The notes: generated by a model from the letters alone, not told the origin. A DNA stretch of 64,000 bases from 34-65-8 sp964516135 (GCA_964516135.1 CAZEWN010000015.1:1-64000), one strand, 5' to 3'. Positions 42,897-52,489 are shown, counted from the stretch's first letter. Program-made: numbers and translations.

Positions 42897-45643
42897 AGAC
42901 CGCCGCCGATCTTGAGGAAAGGCTCGGCTCGCTGCACCAGCAAACGCGCGAGACGCCGCTGTTCAATCCGGTGTTCCAACTCTCGCTCGACCTGTCGCGC
43001 CTCATCGAAGCCGGAACGCTTGATTTCACCGCGCTCGAAAGCCTCGTGGCCGAGCTCGAGTGCGAGAGCATGAAGACGCGCGCGGGGCGGCTTCGCGCGC
43101 TGCTTGCGGCGCCTGACCGCACGCAAGAGGCGGCGGCGGATTTCGAGACTTTTCGTGCGCGCTGGGAACGGCCGCAGATGCATTGCGTGTTCACCGCGCA
43201 TCCCACTTTCCTGCTGACTCCCGAGCAGGGCGCCGCCGTTGCCCGGGCGGCGGCCGGAGATGCCGATATCGACGAAGGGGTTTGCGTCCTGGCGAGCGAG
43301 CGCCCGGCAGTGACCTTGGCGCACGAACACGCACAGGCGATGACGGCAATGGCCCACGGGCAGGACGCGCGCGACCGCATCGTGGCGGGGTTGCTGGCCG
43401 AGGCGCGGCAACGCTGGCCGGGCGAATGGCGGAACTTCGCGCCCTTGCCGTTCCGCTTCGCCACCTGGGTCGGCTACGACATGGACGGGCGCACTGATAT
43501 CGGCTGGCACACCTCGATCGCGTTCCGGCTTGCGGAAAAGGCCGAACGACTGGCGCGCTATGTGGCGCAGCTCGAAGCAATTGATCCGGCGCATCAATTG
43601 CTCGGCACCCTGCGACCGGCGGCCGACCATGCCGCCGCGCGCGCCGCCGATTTCAGCGGGGACATGAGTGATGGGGAGGCGTTTGCCAGCGCCGCGAACC
43701 GCCTCACCGCCGACGATCCGGCCAAGCTGCTGACCCTCGCCCCGCTGATCGCGGCGCTGGAGGACGAAGCGCGCGGCGATGCGGATGATGCCATCGCATT
43801 ACGCACGCTAGCCGCTGCGATGCGTGCCGACGGGCTGGGGATGGGCTGGATTCACTTCCGCGTGAACGCCAAGCAGCTTCATAACGCGGTACGGCGCCGC
43901 CTCCCCGAGGGCGAGGCAATCGATCTCGCCAGCAAGGGCGCACTCGCCGTTCTGCGCCGCATGGTCGAGGACGCGCGCCCGCTGCGGACCAATTTTGCCG
44001 CGCTCGCCACCGAAAGTTCGACCGCTATCCGCCAGTTCATCGCGATGGCTCAAATTCTGCGACACATCGACGCCGACGCGCCAATCCGCATGCTTGTGGC
44101 CGAATGCGAGCAACCCTCCACCATGCTCGCCGCGCTCTATTTCGCGCGGCTGTTCGGGGTGGCGGATAAGGTCGATGTATCGCCGCTGTTCGAAACCGAA
44201 ACCGCGCTGGAGCACGGCGGACGTTTTCTCGACGCGCTCCTCGCGGAACCCGCCTATCGCAATTATGCGCGCGAACGCGGACGGGTGTCGGTGCAGACGG
44301 GCTTTTCCGATGCGGGGCGCTTCGTCGGCCAAATTCCCGCCAGCCTTGCGATCGAGCGCCTGCAAGGACGGCTGGCCGAGGCGATGGCCGCGAACGGCCT
44401 CACCGATATCGCCGCGCTCGTGTTCGACACGCATGGCGAAAGCATGGGCCGTGGCGCGCATCCCGGCGGTTTCCGGGACCGGATTGAATGGCCGCTGTCG
44501 CCGTGGGCGCGGCGGCGGTTCGCGCGCGCGGGGATCCGGATCGAACCCGAGGTCAGCTTCCAGGGCGGTGATGGCTATTTGTTCTTCGCGAATCCCGACC
44601 TCGCGCTGGCCACCCTCGCCCGAATCGCCGAACTGCGTCCGGCGGAAACCGACGCGGCCGCGCCTGCGGACCCGTTCTACCGGCGCACCGACCTCAGCCT
44701 CGATTTCTACCGCGCGGTAAAGGATCATCAACGCGATCATCTCGAAAGCCGCACCTACAGCCGCGCCATCACGGCATTCGGGCTCGGCCTGTTGAACCCG
44801 ACCGGCAGCCGCGTGTCGCGGCGCCAGTCGGACATCAACGCCGACCGCGAGATGAGCTTGCGGCAAATCCGCGCAATCCCGCATAACGCGATCCTCCAGC
44901 AACTCGGCTATCCCGTCAACGTGATCGCCGGAATTGGTAGCGCGGCGGAGGGCAATCGGGAGGAACTGGCGGCGCTGCTCGGGGAAAGCCCGCGCGGGCG
45001 GCAGATCATGCGGCTGGTCCGCGCCGCGAACGCGGTCGCCAGCATCAAGACGGTCGCGGCTTTCGGCGAACTGTTCAACTCCGCCTACTGGGCCAGCCGG
45101 ACCTATCGCGGCACCGAGCCGGGAATTGCCGAACCATGTGCGATGCTGGCCGAACATCTGGTTGCCGATGACCGGACCGGCGTGTTCCGCCGCCTCGCAT
45201 CGCGCCTGCGGATCGACGCGTTGAAGCTGCACCGCCTTCTCGCACTCGTGCCCGAAGAGAAGGCCGACGACGACCGCGAGAGCGTGCGCCGCCGGATCGG
45301 TGTGCTCCAGGCACTGCGCCTCGCCCTGCTCCAGCATATGTTCCTGCGGGCGGTTTCTGTCCCGGCTTTCAGCCGCGTCAACGACGTAAGTCGGGGCGAC
45401 GTGATCGAGATGGTTTTGACCTTGCGGGTTGACGAAGCGCTCGCCCAGCTACGCCGCGCCTTTCCGGTTCGCGTGCCTGGCCCTGGCGATTTCGCGCTGG
45501 ACCAGCCGAGCGACTATCCTGACGGCAGCGAGGAAGGATATGGAGTGATCGAGCGCGACTGCATCACCCCTATCGAGCGGGCACATGCACTGTCGCTCCG
45601 AATAAGCACGGCCATTGCCAACGAATTCGGCGCGCACGGCTAA
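42893..45643 (+). CDS. Divergent phosphoenolpyruvate-carboxylase-like protein
   Basis: A 916-residue protein of the PEPC fold. It keeps the catalytic His in VFTAHPTF (H103) and the second-loop His in HGESMGRGAHP (H514), and has GYDMDGR, PLFETETALEHG and TGSRVSRR as counterparts of PEPC segments. It departs from classical PEPC: TAHPTE is TAHPTF, the Gly-rich HGRGG loop is shortened to HGES (an Arg lost), the SDSAKD Lys aligns with R476 in SDAGRF, and the C-terminus lacks the usual QNTG-like end. It may still be a carboxylase, or a relative with a changed or regulatory role. It is translationally coupled to glk, so it belongs to sugar catabolism. Confidence 0.75.
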   Translation: MKTAADLEERLGSLHQQTRETPLFNPVFQLSLDLSRLIEAGTLDFTALESLVAELECESMKTRAGRLRALLAAPDRTQEAAADFETFRARWERPQMHCVFTAHPTFLLTPEQGAAVARAAAGDADIDEGVCVLASERPAVTLAHEHAQAMTAMAHGQDARDRIVAGLLAEARQRWPGEWRNFAPLPFRFATWVGYDMDGRTDIGWHTSIAFRLAEKAERLARYVAQLEAIDPAHQLLGTLRPAADHAAARAADFSGDMSDGEAFASAANRLTADDPAKLLTLAPLIAALEDEARGDADDAIALRTLAAAMRADGLGMGWIHFRVNAKQLHNAVRRRLPEGEAIDLASKGALAVLRRMVEDARPLRTNFAALATESSTAIRQFIAMAQILRHIDADAPIRMLVAECEQPSTMLAALYFARLFGVADKVDVSPLFETETALEHGGRFLDALLAEPAYRNYARERGRVSVQTGFSDAGRFVGQIPASLAIERLQGRLAEAMAANGLTDIAALVFDTHGESMGRGAHPGGFRDRIEWPLSPWARRRFARAGIRIEPEVSFQGGDGYLFFANPDLALATLARIAELRPAETDAAAPADPFYRRTDLSLDFYRAVKDHQRDHLESRTYSRAITAFGLGLLNPTGSRVSRRQSDINADREMSLRQIRAIPHNAILQQLGYPVNVIAGIGSAAEGNREELAALLGESPRGRQIMRLVRAANAVASIKTVAAFGELFNSAYWASRTYRGTEPGIAEPCAMLAEHLVADDRTGVFRRLASRLRIDALKLHRLLALVPEEKADDDRESVRRRIGVLQALRLALLQHMFLRAVSVPAFSRVNDVSRGDVIEMVLTLRVDEALAQLRRAFPVRVPGPGDFALDQPSDYPDGSEEGYGVIERDCITPIERAHALSLRISTAIANEFGAHG

Positions 45644-45664
45644 TCCTGCCCGAAACGGGGCGGA

Positions 45665-46699
45665 CTAGTTTCGCATGGTGCTGCCGCGCGGCACCAGCGT
45701 CACCGGAACGCGGCGATTGTCCGCGTCGCCGCTCCCCAGCACCGCGTCGACCAGCGCCGCTCCGGCCGCGGCCGGGTCGGGGCCAATCGTGCTCAAGGGA
45801 GGGCGGCTGAACCGTCCGGCAAGCAAATCGTCGAAACCGACCACTCCGATCTCGTCAGGCACGCGGATGTCAGCATTGGTCAACGCCTCGATCGCGCCCA
45901 GCGCCATCGCATCGCAGGCTGCGAAGATCGCGTCGACCCCGTCGCCGCGCTCGATCAGTCGCTGTGCCGCGCGGCGCCCTTCCGCCTCGCGGCTGGCGTC
46001 GCTGACCGTGGCCATCAGATAGGGATCGAGCCCCGCTGCGCGCATCGCCCCGGCATAGCCTTCCCAGCGCTCGGTGAACTGGACCTGCGGGGTGTCGAGC
46101 GCGCCCAGGAAGCAGGGGCGGCGATATCCTTGCGCCAGCAGATGCTCGACCGCGATCCGCCCGGCGGCACGATTGTCTGACCGGACCCATTCGAGTTCAT
46201 CGAAGGGCGATCCCCAGTAAACCACTCGTCGGCCATCGCTGTCGAGCCCGCGAAAATAGTCCCACGCGGGCTGATTGGTTGTGGTTCCGATCACGACCAG
46301 CCCATCGGCCCAGCCGCGCTCCTGATAATGCCCGAACAGGCTTTCCCCGCTCGCCTGAAACGAAACCAGCGTTTCGAACCCGCGCCCGGACGCGGCGACG
46401 CACACGCTGCCGAGCAGGGCATAGGCAAAGGGATTGATCGTCGACGCGCTTTCGCCCGGACGACAGATCACCACCACTGCCAGCGTGCCGGTCGAACCCC
46501 GCCGCAGCCGCGCCGCGCGCTCGTCGACGAAATAACCCAGTTCCTCCGCCGCGCGCACTACCTTGGTCCGTGTCGGCTCGGCGATCACGGGCGATCCCGC
46601 TAGCGCGCGGCTTACGGTCGACTGGCTGACCCCGGCCTTCTCGGCCACGTCGAAGGAAGTTGGGCGCCGGTTCCGCTGTGTGGGCCGCTGGTCGTTCAT
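45665..46699 (-). CDS. LacI-family transcriptional regulator, probable sugar-catabolism repressor
   Basis: A 344-residue repressor. The HTH (about residues 14-58) reads SFDVAEKAGVSQSTVSRALAGS and the hinge region follows. The periplasmic-binding-like effector domain (about 72-340) has GVDAIFAACDAMALGAIEAL and DEIGVVGFDDLLAGRFSRPPLSTI. It is divergent from zwf-edd-eda across 154 bp and convergent with glk-PEPC-like. It is the natural candidate to bind the 16-bp element found before both zwf and glk. The effector would be a sugar or pathway intermediate. Confidence 0.93.
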   Translation of the reverse strand: MNDQRPTQRNRRPTSFDVAEKAGVSQSTVSRALAGSPVIAEPTRTKVVRAAEELGYFVDERAARLRRGSTGTLAVVVICRPGESASTINPFAYALLGSVCVAASGRGFETLVSFQASGESLFGHYQERGWADGLVVIGTTTNQPAWDYFRGLDSDGRRVVYWGSPFDELEWVRSDNRAAGRIAVEHLLAQGYRRPCFLGALDTPQVQFTERWEGYAGAMRAAGLDPYLMATVSDASREAEGRRAAQRLIERGDGVDAIFAACDAMALGAIEALTNADIRVPDEIGVVGFDDLLAGRFSRPPLSTIGPDPAAAGAALVDAVLGSGDADNRRVPVTLVPRGSTMRN

Positions 46700-46776
46700 G
46701 CCGCATGGGGTCTATCGGCATTGACGGGCAGGGGGCAAGCACGGAGGCTCCGCTGCCAACAATCGCGGCGTCCACA

Positions 46777-46792
46777 GGTGAATATGTATGCG
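46777..46792 (+). promoter_or_regulatory. 16-bp element shared with the glk promoter (zwf copy)
   Basis: GGTGAATATGTATGCG, identical to 41837-41852, in the divergent region between the LacI regulator (start 46699) and zwf (start 46854). It is placed 62 bp from the zwf start, almost the same distance as the copy before glk. Confidence 0.6.
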
Positions 46793-46853
46793 ACCCACTG
46801 GCGCTGCGCCGCCCGTGCCCTTAGGGGAGGCAGGGCATTGGAAAGGCCCGTCG

Positions 46854-48293
46854 ATGAGCTTCACCGCCGATCGTCTTCTGCTGTTCGGGGCGACCGGCGA
46901 CCTCGCGCAACGGATGCTGCTGCCATCGCTGGCAGCACTCGATCATGATGGACTGCTGCCTGACGATTTGCGGATCGTCGGCACAGCACGCACCGAAATG
47001 GGTGACGGCGAATTCCGCAATTTCGCCCGCGCGGCATTGGAGAAATATCTTCCCGCCAACCGCCGAGGCGGCATGGCCGGGTTCCTTAACCGGCTCTATT
47101 ATCAAGCACTTGATGCCACCTCTCTTGATGGGTTCAAGGATCTCGCTGCAAAGGTAGGCGACCCCAAGCAGGGGCTGGCGATTTTCTTGTCGACCGCGCC
47201 CAGCCTGTTTGAACCGACCATTCGCGGCTTGCAGCATGCCGGGCTGGATGGCGCGAATGTTCGCATGTGCCTGGAAAAGCCGCTCGGCACCGACCTCGCT
47301 TCCAGTCGCGAGATAAATGACGCGGTCGCGGCCGCCTTCCCCGAGCGCCGTATTTTCCGCATCGACCACTATCTGGGCAAGGAAACGGTCCAGAACCTCT
47401 TGGCGTTGCGCTTCGCCAACGTGCTGTTCGAGCCGTTGTGGAACGCGGCGCATATCGATCACGTCCAGATCACCGTGGGTGAAACGGTGGGGTTGGAGGG
47501 CCGCGTCGCGTTTTACGACGATGCGGGCGCGCTGCGCGACATGGTCCAGAACCACATGCTCCAGCTCCTCGCGCTGGTGGCGATGGAACCGCCAGGCAAC
47601 TTCGATGCGACCGCCGTGCGCGACGAGAAGGTCAAGGTGCTGCGGTCCCTTCGCAAGGTGGCCGAGGGTGAAACAGTGACCGGCCAGTACCGCGCCGGGG
47701 CGATCGCGGGCCAGGCCGTGCCCGGCTATGACGAGGAACTCGGCAAGCCGTCGGCCACCGAAACCTTCGTCGCGATCAAGGCGCATGTGGACAACTGGCG
47801 TTGGAAGGGCGTGCCGTTCTACCTCAGGACCGGCAAACGCCTGCCGCAGCGCGTGACCGAAATCGTGGTCCAGTTCCGCTGCGTGCCGCACTCGATCTTC
47901 GCTGACAAAGGTGCGCGGATGACGCCGAACAAGCTCGTTATCGGCATCCAACCGGAAGAAAACATCACCCTTTCGTTGATGGCCAAGGTTCCGGGTCTGG
48001 ACCGCGAGGGCATCCGCCTTCGCAGCGTACCTCTCAACATTGCTATGCCCGACGCATTTTCCGGGGCGGTCCGCCGGATCGCGTACGAGCGCCTGCTGCT
48101 CGACCTGGTGGAGGGCGACCAGACGCTGTTCGTGCGCCGCGATGAGGTCGAGGCGCAATGGGACTGGATTGATGGCATCCGCGCCGGCTGGACCGAGCAG
48201 AGCCTGGAACCCAGGCCCTATCCCTCCGGCACGTGGGGACCGAGCGCTGCGATCGCGCTGGCCGAGCGCGACGGGGTGACTTGGCATGAGTAG
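46854..48293 (+). CDS. zwf: Glucose-6-phosphate 1-dehydrogenase
   Basis: A 479-residue NAD(P)-dependent dehydrogenase, first step of the Entner-Doudoroff/pentose-phosphate route. The nucleotide-binding LFGATGDLAQRMLLPSL and the catalytic RIDHYLGKE are intact, as is EKPLGTDLASS. I start at 46854 because GGAAAGG lies upstream; the longer reading would start within the regulatory region. edd follows after 27 bp. The usual pgl gene between zwf and edd is missing here. Confidence 0.96.
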   Translation: MSFTADRLLLFGATGDLAQRMLLPSLAALDHDGLLPDDLRIVGTARTEMGDGEFRNFARAALEKYLPANRRGGMAGFLNRLYYQALDATSLDGFKDLAAKVGDPKQGLAIFLSTAPSLFEPTIRGLQHAGLDGANVRMCLEKPLGTDLASSREINDAVAAAFPERRIFRIDHYLGKETVQNLLALRFANVLFEPLWNAAHIDHVQITVGETVGLEGRVAFYDDAGALRDMVQNHMLQLLALVAMEPPGNFDATAVRDEKVKVLRSLRKVAEGETVTGQYRAGAIAGQAVPGYDEELGKPSATETFVAIKAHVDNWRWKGVPFYLRTGKRLPQRVTEIVVQFRCVPHSIFADKGARMTPNKLVIGIQPEENITLSLMAKVPGLDREGIRLRSVPLNIAMPDAFSGAVRRIAYERLLLDLVEGDQTLFVRRDEVEAQWDWIDGIRAGWTEQSLEPRPYPSGTWGPSAAIALAERDGVTWHE

Positions 48294-48320
48294 GTTTACG
48301 CAGACAGTCAGGGGTTGGCC

Positions 48321-50129
48321 ATGACGGTTCACGATACCGTGCATCGCGTCACCCAGCGGGTCATCGCCAACTCGCGCGCCAGCCGCGCCGCTTATCTGGC
48401 GCTGATGGAGCGCGAAGGCGAAGATGCGCCCGACCGGAGCCTCGTCTCGTGCTCCAACCTCGCCCATGCCTTTGCCGGCGCGCTGGAGGACCAGGCGGCG
48501 CTGAAGGCAAACCGTGGCCCGAACATCGGCATTGTGACCAGCTACAACGATATGCTGAGCGCGCATCAGCCCTATGGTCGCTATCCTGAGCGACTGAAAA
48601 TTTACGCGCGCGAGGTTGGCGCCACCGCGCAGGTCGCAGGCGCAACCCCGGCAATGTGCGATGGGGTGACGCAGGGCGAAACAGGCATGGAACTAAGCCT
48701 GTTCAGCCGCGACGTAATCGCGCTCTCCACCGGCGTCGCATTGAGCCACGCGATGTACGACGGCGCGCTGATGCTCGGCATTTGCGACAAGATCGTGCCT
48801 GGCCTGCTGATCGGCGCGTTGCGGTTCGGCCACCTGCCGACGATTTTCGTGCCCAGCGGCCCGATGCCGACCGGGGTATCCAACAAGGAGAAGCAGCGCG
48901 TCCGTCAGCTTTATGCCGAGGGCAAGGCGGGTCGCGCCGAGCTGCTCGAAAGCGAACTGGGCAGCTACCACTCGCCCGGTACCTGCACCTTCTATGGCAC
49001 CGCCAATTCCAATCAGATGATGATGGAAATGATGGGGCTGCACATTCCCGGCAGCGCGTTCGTCCAGCCGGGCACGAAACTGCGCCAGGCGCTGGACCGC
49101 GAGGCGGTGCACCGGGTCGCGGCGATCGGGCGCGGCGGCAACGACTATCGCTCGCTGGCCCGCTGCGTGGACGAGAAGGCGATCGTCAATGCGGCGGTGG
49201 GCCTGCTGGCGACCGGCGGCTCGACCAACCACGCGATCCACATCCCGGCAATGGCGCGGGCGGCGGGCATCGCATTTGACTGGACCGACCTTGCCGAACT
49301 TTCCAGCGCCGTGCCGCTGATCGCGCGCGTCTATCCCAATGGCGCGGGCGACGTGAACCATTTCCACGTCGCGGGCGGCATGGGCTTCGTCATCGGCGAA
49401 CTGCTCGCGGCCGGCCTCGCCCACCGCGACGTGCTGACCGTCGGGACCGGCGACCTCGCCGAATATGCGAAGGAACCGGGGCTGGACGGCGAAACACTCG
49501 CCTGGCGCGATGTCGGTGGCAGCGGCGACCCCGAAATGCTCCGTCCAGCCACCGATCCGTTCCAGCCCGATGGCGGGATGAAGCTGGTCGAGGGGAACCT
49601 CGGCCGGGCCTGCTTCAAGTCCTCCGCGGTCGATCCCGATCGCTGGACCGTCGAGGCGCCGTGCCGGGTGTTCCAGACCCAGCACGACGTGATCGAGGCG
49701 TTTGGCGCGGGCGAGCTCGATCGCGATGTGGTCGTGGTGGTCCGTTTCCAGGGTCCATGCGCGAATGGCATGCCGGAGTTGCACAAACTGACCCCGCCGC
49801 TGGGCGTGCTGCAAGACCGCGGCTACCGCGTCGCGCTGGTCACAGACGGGCGCATGTCGGGCGCCAGCGGCAAAGTGCCCGCCGCGATTCACGTTACGCC
49901 CGAGGCGCTGGGCGGCGGTCCACTCGCCCGCCTGCGCGATGGCGACATGGTTCGCCTGTGCGCGGCCACCGGTGAACTTTCGACCACCGCCGATCTCGCC
50001 GCGCGCGTAGCGGCCCCCGATCCGCAGGACCAGCACGGCATGGGCCGCGAGCTCTTCACCATGTTCCGCCGGTTCGCCGATGGAGCCGAACAGGGCGGCA
50101 GCGCGATGCTCGCCACAGCAGGATTTTGA
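48321..50129 (+). CDS. edd: 6-Phosphogluconate dehydratase
   Basis: A 602-residue iron-sulfur dehydratase that makes KDPG. Cluster cysteines are in PAMCDGVTQG, SPGTCTFYGTANSNQ and RFQGPCANGMPEL. TSYNDMLSAHQPY and TDGRMSGASGKVPAAIHVTPEA are typical of the IlvD/Edd family, and the length marks it as Edd. The ATG at 48321 has AGGGG about 8 nt upstream. eda begins 1 bp after the stop. Confidence 0.96.
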   Translation: MTVHDTVHRVTQRVIANSRASRAAYLALMEREGEDAPDRSLVSCSNLAHAFAGALEDQAALKANRGPNIGIVTSYNDMLSAHQPYGRYPERLKIYAREVGATAQVAGATPAMCDGVTQGETGMELSLFSRDVIALSTGVALSHAMYDGALMLGICDKIVPGLLIGALRFGHLPTIFVPSGPMPTGVSNKEKQRVRQLYAEGKAGRAELLESELGSYHSPGTCTFYGTANSNQMMMEMMGLHIPGSAFVQPGTKLRQALDREAVHRVAAIGRGGNDYRSLARCVDEKAIVNAAVGLLATGGSTNHAIHIPAMARAAGIAFDWTDLAELSSAVPLIARVYPNGAGDVNHFHVAGGMGFVIGELLAAGLAHRDVLTVGTGDLAEYAKEPGLDGETLAWRDVGGSGDPEMLRPATDPFQPDGGMKLVEGNLGRACFKSSAVDPDRWTVEAPCRVFQTQHDVIEAFGAGELDRDVVVVVRFQGPCANGMPELHKLTPPLGVLQDRGYRVALVTDGRMSGASGKVPAAIHVTPEALGGGPLARLRDGDMVRLCAATGELSTTADLAARVAAPDPQDQHGMGRELFTMFRRFADGAEQGGSAMLATAGF

Positions 50130-50130
50130 A

Positions 50131-50748
50131 ATGACCCAGATCGCCACCGTGATGCGGACCGCCCCAGTCATTCCCGTGATCGTCATCGACGATGTGGCCC
50201 ATGCCCAACCGCTGGCCGAAGCGCTGGTGGCAGGCGGCCTGCGCGTGCTCGAGGTAACGCTGCGCACGCCAGCCGCGCTCGATGCGATCGCGGCGATGAA
50301 GCGCGTGCCCGGCGCGATCGTGGGCGCTGGCACGGTAACCAACGAACACGACCTCGACCGGGCGCTATCTGTCGGCAGCGAATTCGTGGTGTCGCCGGGC
50401 CTGACGGAAACGCTCGGCCGCGCAGCGATCGCGCGTGGCGTTCCGTTCCTGCCGGGTGTCGCAAACGCCGGTGACGTGATGCGCGGGCTCGACCTCGGGC
50501 TCACGCACTTCAAGTTCTTCCCCGCCATGGCGGCGGGTGGGCTGCCCGCGCTGAAGGCGCTTGCCGCGCCGTTCGGGCAATGCCGTTTCTGCCCGACGGG
50601 GGGCATAGGGCTCGGCAATGCGTCCGAATGGCTTGTATTCGACCCGGTGCTGTGTGTGGGGGGAAGCTGGGTTGCCCCGCGCGGAGCCGTTGACGTCGCC
50701 GAGGTCGAACGACTGGCGCGCGAGGCGTTTGCGCTCGATCCGCGTTAA
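50131..50748 (+). CDS. eda: 2-Keto-3-deoxy-6-phosphogluconate aldolase
   Basis: A 205-residue class I aldolase that cleaves KDPG to pyruvate and glyceraldehyde 3-phosphate. The Schiff-base lysine is K128 in HFKFFPA. LRVLEVTLRTPAAL contains the catalytic Glu, and CPTGGIGLGNASEWL forms the phosphate-binding region. It is the third gene of zwf-edd-eda. Confidence 0.96.
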   Translation: MTQIATVMRTAPVIPVIVIDDVAHAQPLAEALVAGGLRVLEVTLRTPAALDAIAAMKRVPGAIVGAGTVTNEHDLDRALSVGSEFVVSPGLTETLGRAAIARGVPFLPGVANAGDVMRGLDLGLTHFKFFPAMAAGGLPALKALAAPFGQCRFCPTGGIGLGNASEWLVFDPVLCVGGSWVAPRGAVDVAEVERLAREAFALDPR

Positions 50749-50819
50749 CCTTTTCCACCGGATCGTCCGCCGCCGGGACGGCGGGGCGGCGATGCTGGAA
50801 ATCTTAATTCGCGCGGCCC

Positions 50820-51512
50820 ATGATGCGCAGCATGGACCCGATGATCAAATGGATCGGCGGCGCGACGGCCGCCGTCGTTGCCGCCCTTGTCCTCGCCAGC
50901 GCGGGTGGCAACCTCCTGACCAGCTCCGCTCAGGAACCTGCCGAAAAACATGAAACCGCGATCCCGATCGACCCCGCCAAGATACCCTTGACCGACGAAC
51001 GCGTGCCGAGTGCCTCCGCCGAGTCAGCCGTTGCTCCAGTTAACCAGGGCTTGGTGATCAAGCGCGTGCTGCCCATCAAGGGCCCGATCAAATACGGCGA
51101 ATGGCATTGGGACGACGCGGGCGTGCCCGACGGACCGCTGGTGATCACCGTCGACCTCGAGGCGCGCGTGATTTCGATCTTCCGCGATGGCTACGAGATT
51201 GGCGCGGCGGCGGCGATGCTTGGCACTGAGGCCCATCCCACCCCCACCGGCACATTCCCGATCATCAGCAAGGAACGCCACAACGTTTCTGAAAAATACG
51301 GCAATGCGCCAATGCCCTGGACACTGCGGCTGACACCTGATGGGATTGCCATCCATGGCGGTTCTGAAGTCGAAAACGGCTATGCCAGCCATGGCTGCAT
51401 CGCCATCCCCGACGGCCTTGCAAGTCGGCTGTTTGCCGAAGCGAGCAAAGGCGACAAGGTCATCATCACGCGGGGCAAGCGCATCGGCGTGGGTGACGCG
51501 ATCGTTTCCTGA
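50820..51512 (+). CDS. L,D-transpeptidase (YkuD domain)
   Basis: A ~230-residue envelope enzyme. An N-terminal membrane helix/signal (about residues 8-30) is followed by a linker and a YkuD domain (about 105-225). The catalytic motif is IHGG...SHGCI with C193. These enzymes form 3-3 cross-links in peptidoglycan or attach proteins to it. It is separated from eda by 71 bp and convergent with tilS (1-bp gap). Confidence 0.92.
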   Translation: MMRSMDPMIKWIGGATAAVVAALVLASAGGNLLTSSAQEPAEKHETAIPIDPAKIPLTDERVPSASAESAVAPVNQGLVIKRVLPIKGPIKYGEWHWDDAGVPDGPLVITVDLEARVISIFRDGYEIGAAAAMLGTEAHPTPTGTFPIISKERHNVSEKYGNAPMPWTLRLTPDGIAIHGGSEVENGYASHGCIAIPDGLASRLFAEASKGDKVIITRGKRIGVGDAIVS

Positions 51513-51513
51513 G

Positions 51514-52485
51514 CTAGCCGGTCCGGCGCGGGTTTTCGGGCGCGAACAACCACACGGCTTCGCCTTCCTTGATCGCGACCCGCGCGGCCAGGCCGCCGAT
51601 ATTGCATGGTTGCCCGTCCACCAGCGAGGCGACCATGCGCGCGGCCTCCCCCGTGTCGAGCGGCAGCCCGAGCGCTTTCGCAACGGCCTGGATCACCCCG
51701 GCCCGGATCAGGTTCGCGCCCGGCCTTGCGGCGCATGAGGTGGCATAGGCCAAGCCATCCCCGTGAACGCGCACGTACTCGTCGAATTCGCGCCCGACTG
51801 CCAAAACGATTGCGTCATCCGCCTCGGCCAGCAGTGCCGCACTACGCGCCAGGCCGGACACCGCAATCCAGTCCGCACCGGCCAACGCGCGGCGCATGCG
51901 GGCCCGGTCGAACCGTTCGTCGAAATTGGACGGGTCGGCGGCAGGCGTTAATCCTGCCACCGCGACAAGCGCGCCAAGCTCTGCGCGCCGCCATCCGAGA
52001 AGCGGGCGCAGCAGCGGCAAGCGATTGCCTGGAACCGTCGTCCGGGCGCGAATGCCGGCAAGGCCGCGCACCCCGCTGCCCCGGTTCAATCGCATCAGCA
52101 AGGTCTCCGCCTGATCGTCCATGTGGTGCGCGGTCAGCAACGCCGCGAGCCCGTGTCCCTCAGCCCAGCCGCCGAGCGCGCCGTATCGCGCGGCGCGGGC
52201 GCGATCCTGAAGGTTTCCCCCGCCCACCTCCACCTTGAGAGTGACATGAGGAACGCCGAGCATTTCGCAAAGGCGCGCCACCATCGCCGCCTCGTCCGCG
52301 TTTTCGGGGCGCAGTCCATGATCGACCGTGGCCGCCTCGACCATGCCAGGCAACGCCGCATGGGCCAGGAGGAGCAAGGCAAGACTGTCCGGGCCGCCCG
52401 AGACCGCCAGGCCGATCCGCTCACCCATCGGCCACAACCGGGCAAGGTCGGCCCGGAAGCGCTCTACCAGATCATGATCAGGCAC
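51514..52485 (-). CDS. tilS: tRNA(Ile)-lysidine synthase
   Basis: A 323-residue enzyme that converts C34 of the CAU-anticodon tRNA-Ile to lysidine. The PP-loop SGGPDS is at residues 29-34, with VDHGLRPENADEA and TAHHMDDQAETLLMRLNRGSG typical of TilS. The C-terminal part is short compared with the E. coli enzyme, as is common in this group. It lies 4 bp after cpoB, at the end of a rodZ-like-cpoB-tilS run. Confidence 0.95.
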   Translation of the reverse strand: MPDHDLVERFRADLARLWPMGERIGLAVSGGPDSLALLLLAHAALPGMVEAATVDHGLRPENADEAAMVARLCEMLGVPHVTLKVEVGGGNLQDRARAARYGALGGWAEGHGLAALLTAHHMDDQAETLLMRLNRGSGVRGLAGIRARTTVPGNRLPLLRPLLGWRRAELGALVAVAGLTPAADPSNFDERFDRARMRRALAGADWIAVSGLARSAALLAEADDAIVLAVGREFDEYVRVHGDGLAYATSCAARPGANLIRAGVIQAVAKALGLPLDTGEAARMVASLVDGQPCNIGGLAARVAIKEGEAVWLFAPENPRRTG

Positions 52486-52489
52486 GGTT

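Noticed and set aside
46821..50618. Two long minus-strand frames antisense to zwf and edd
   Set aside because: Both fully overlap genes with intact catalytic motifs and show no recognisable protein features.
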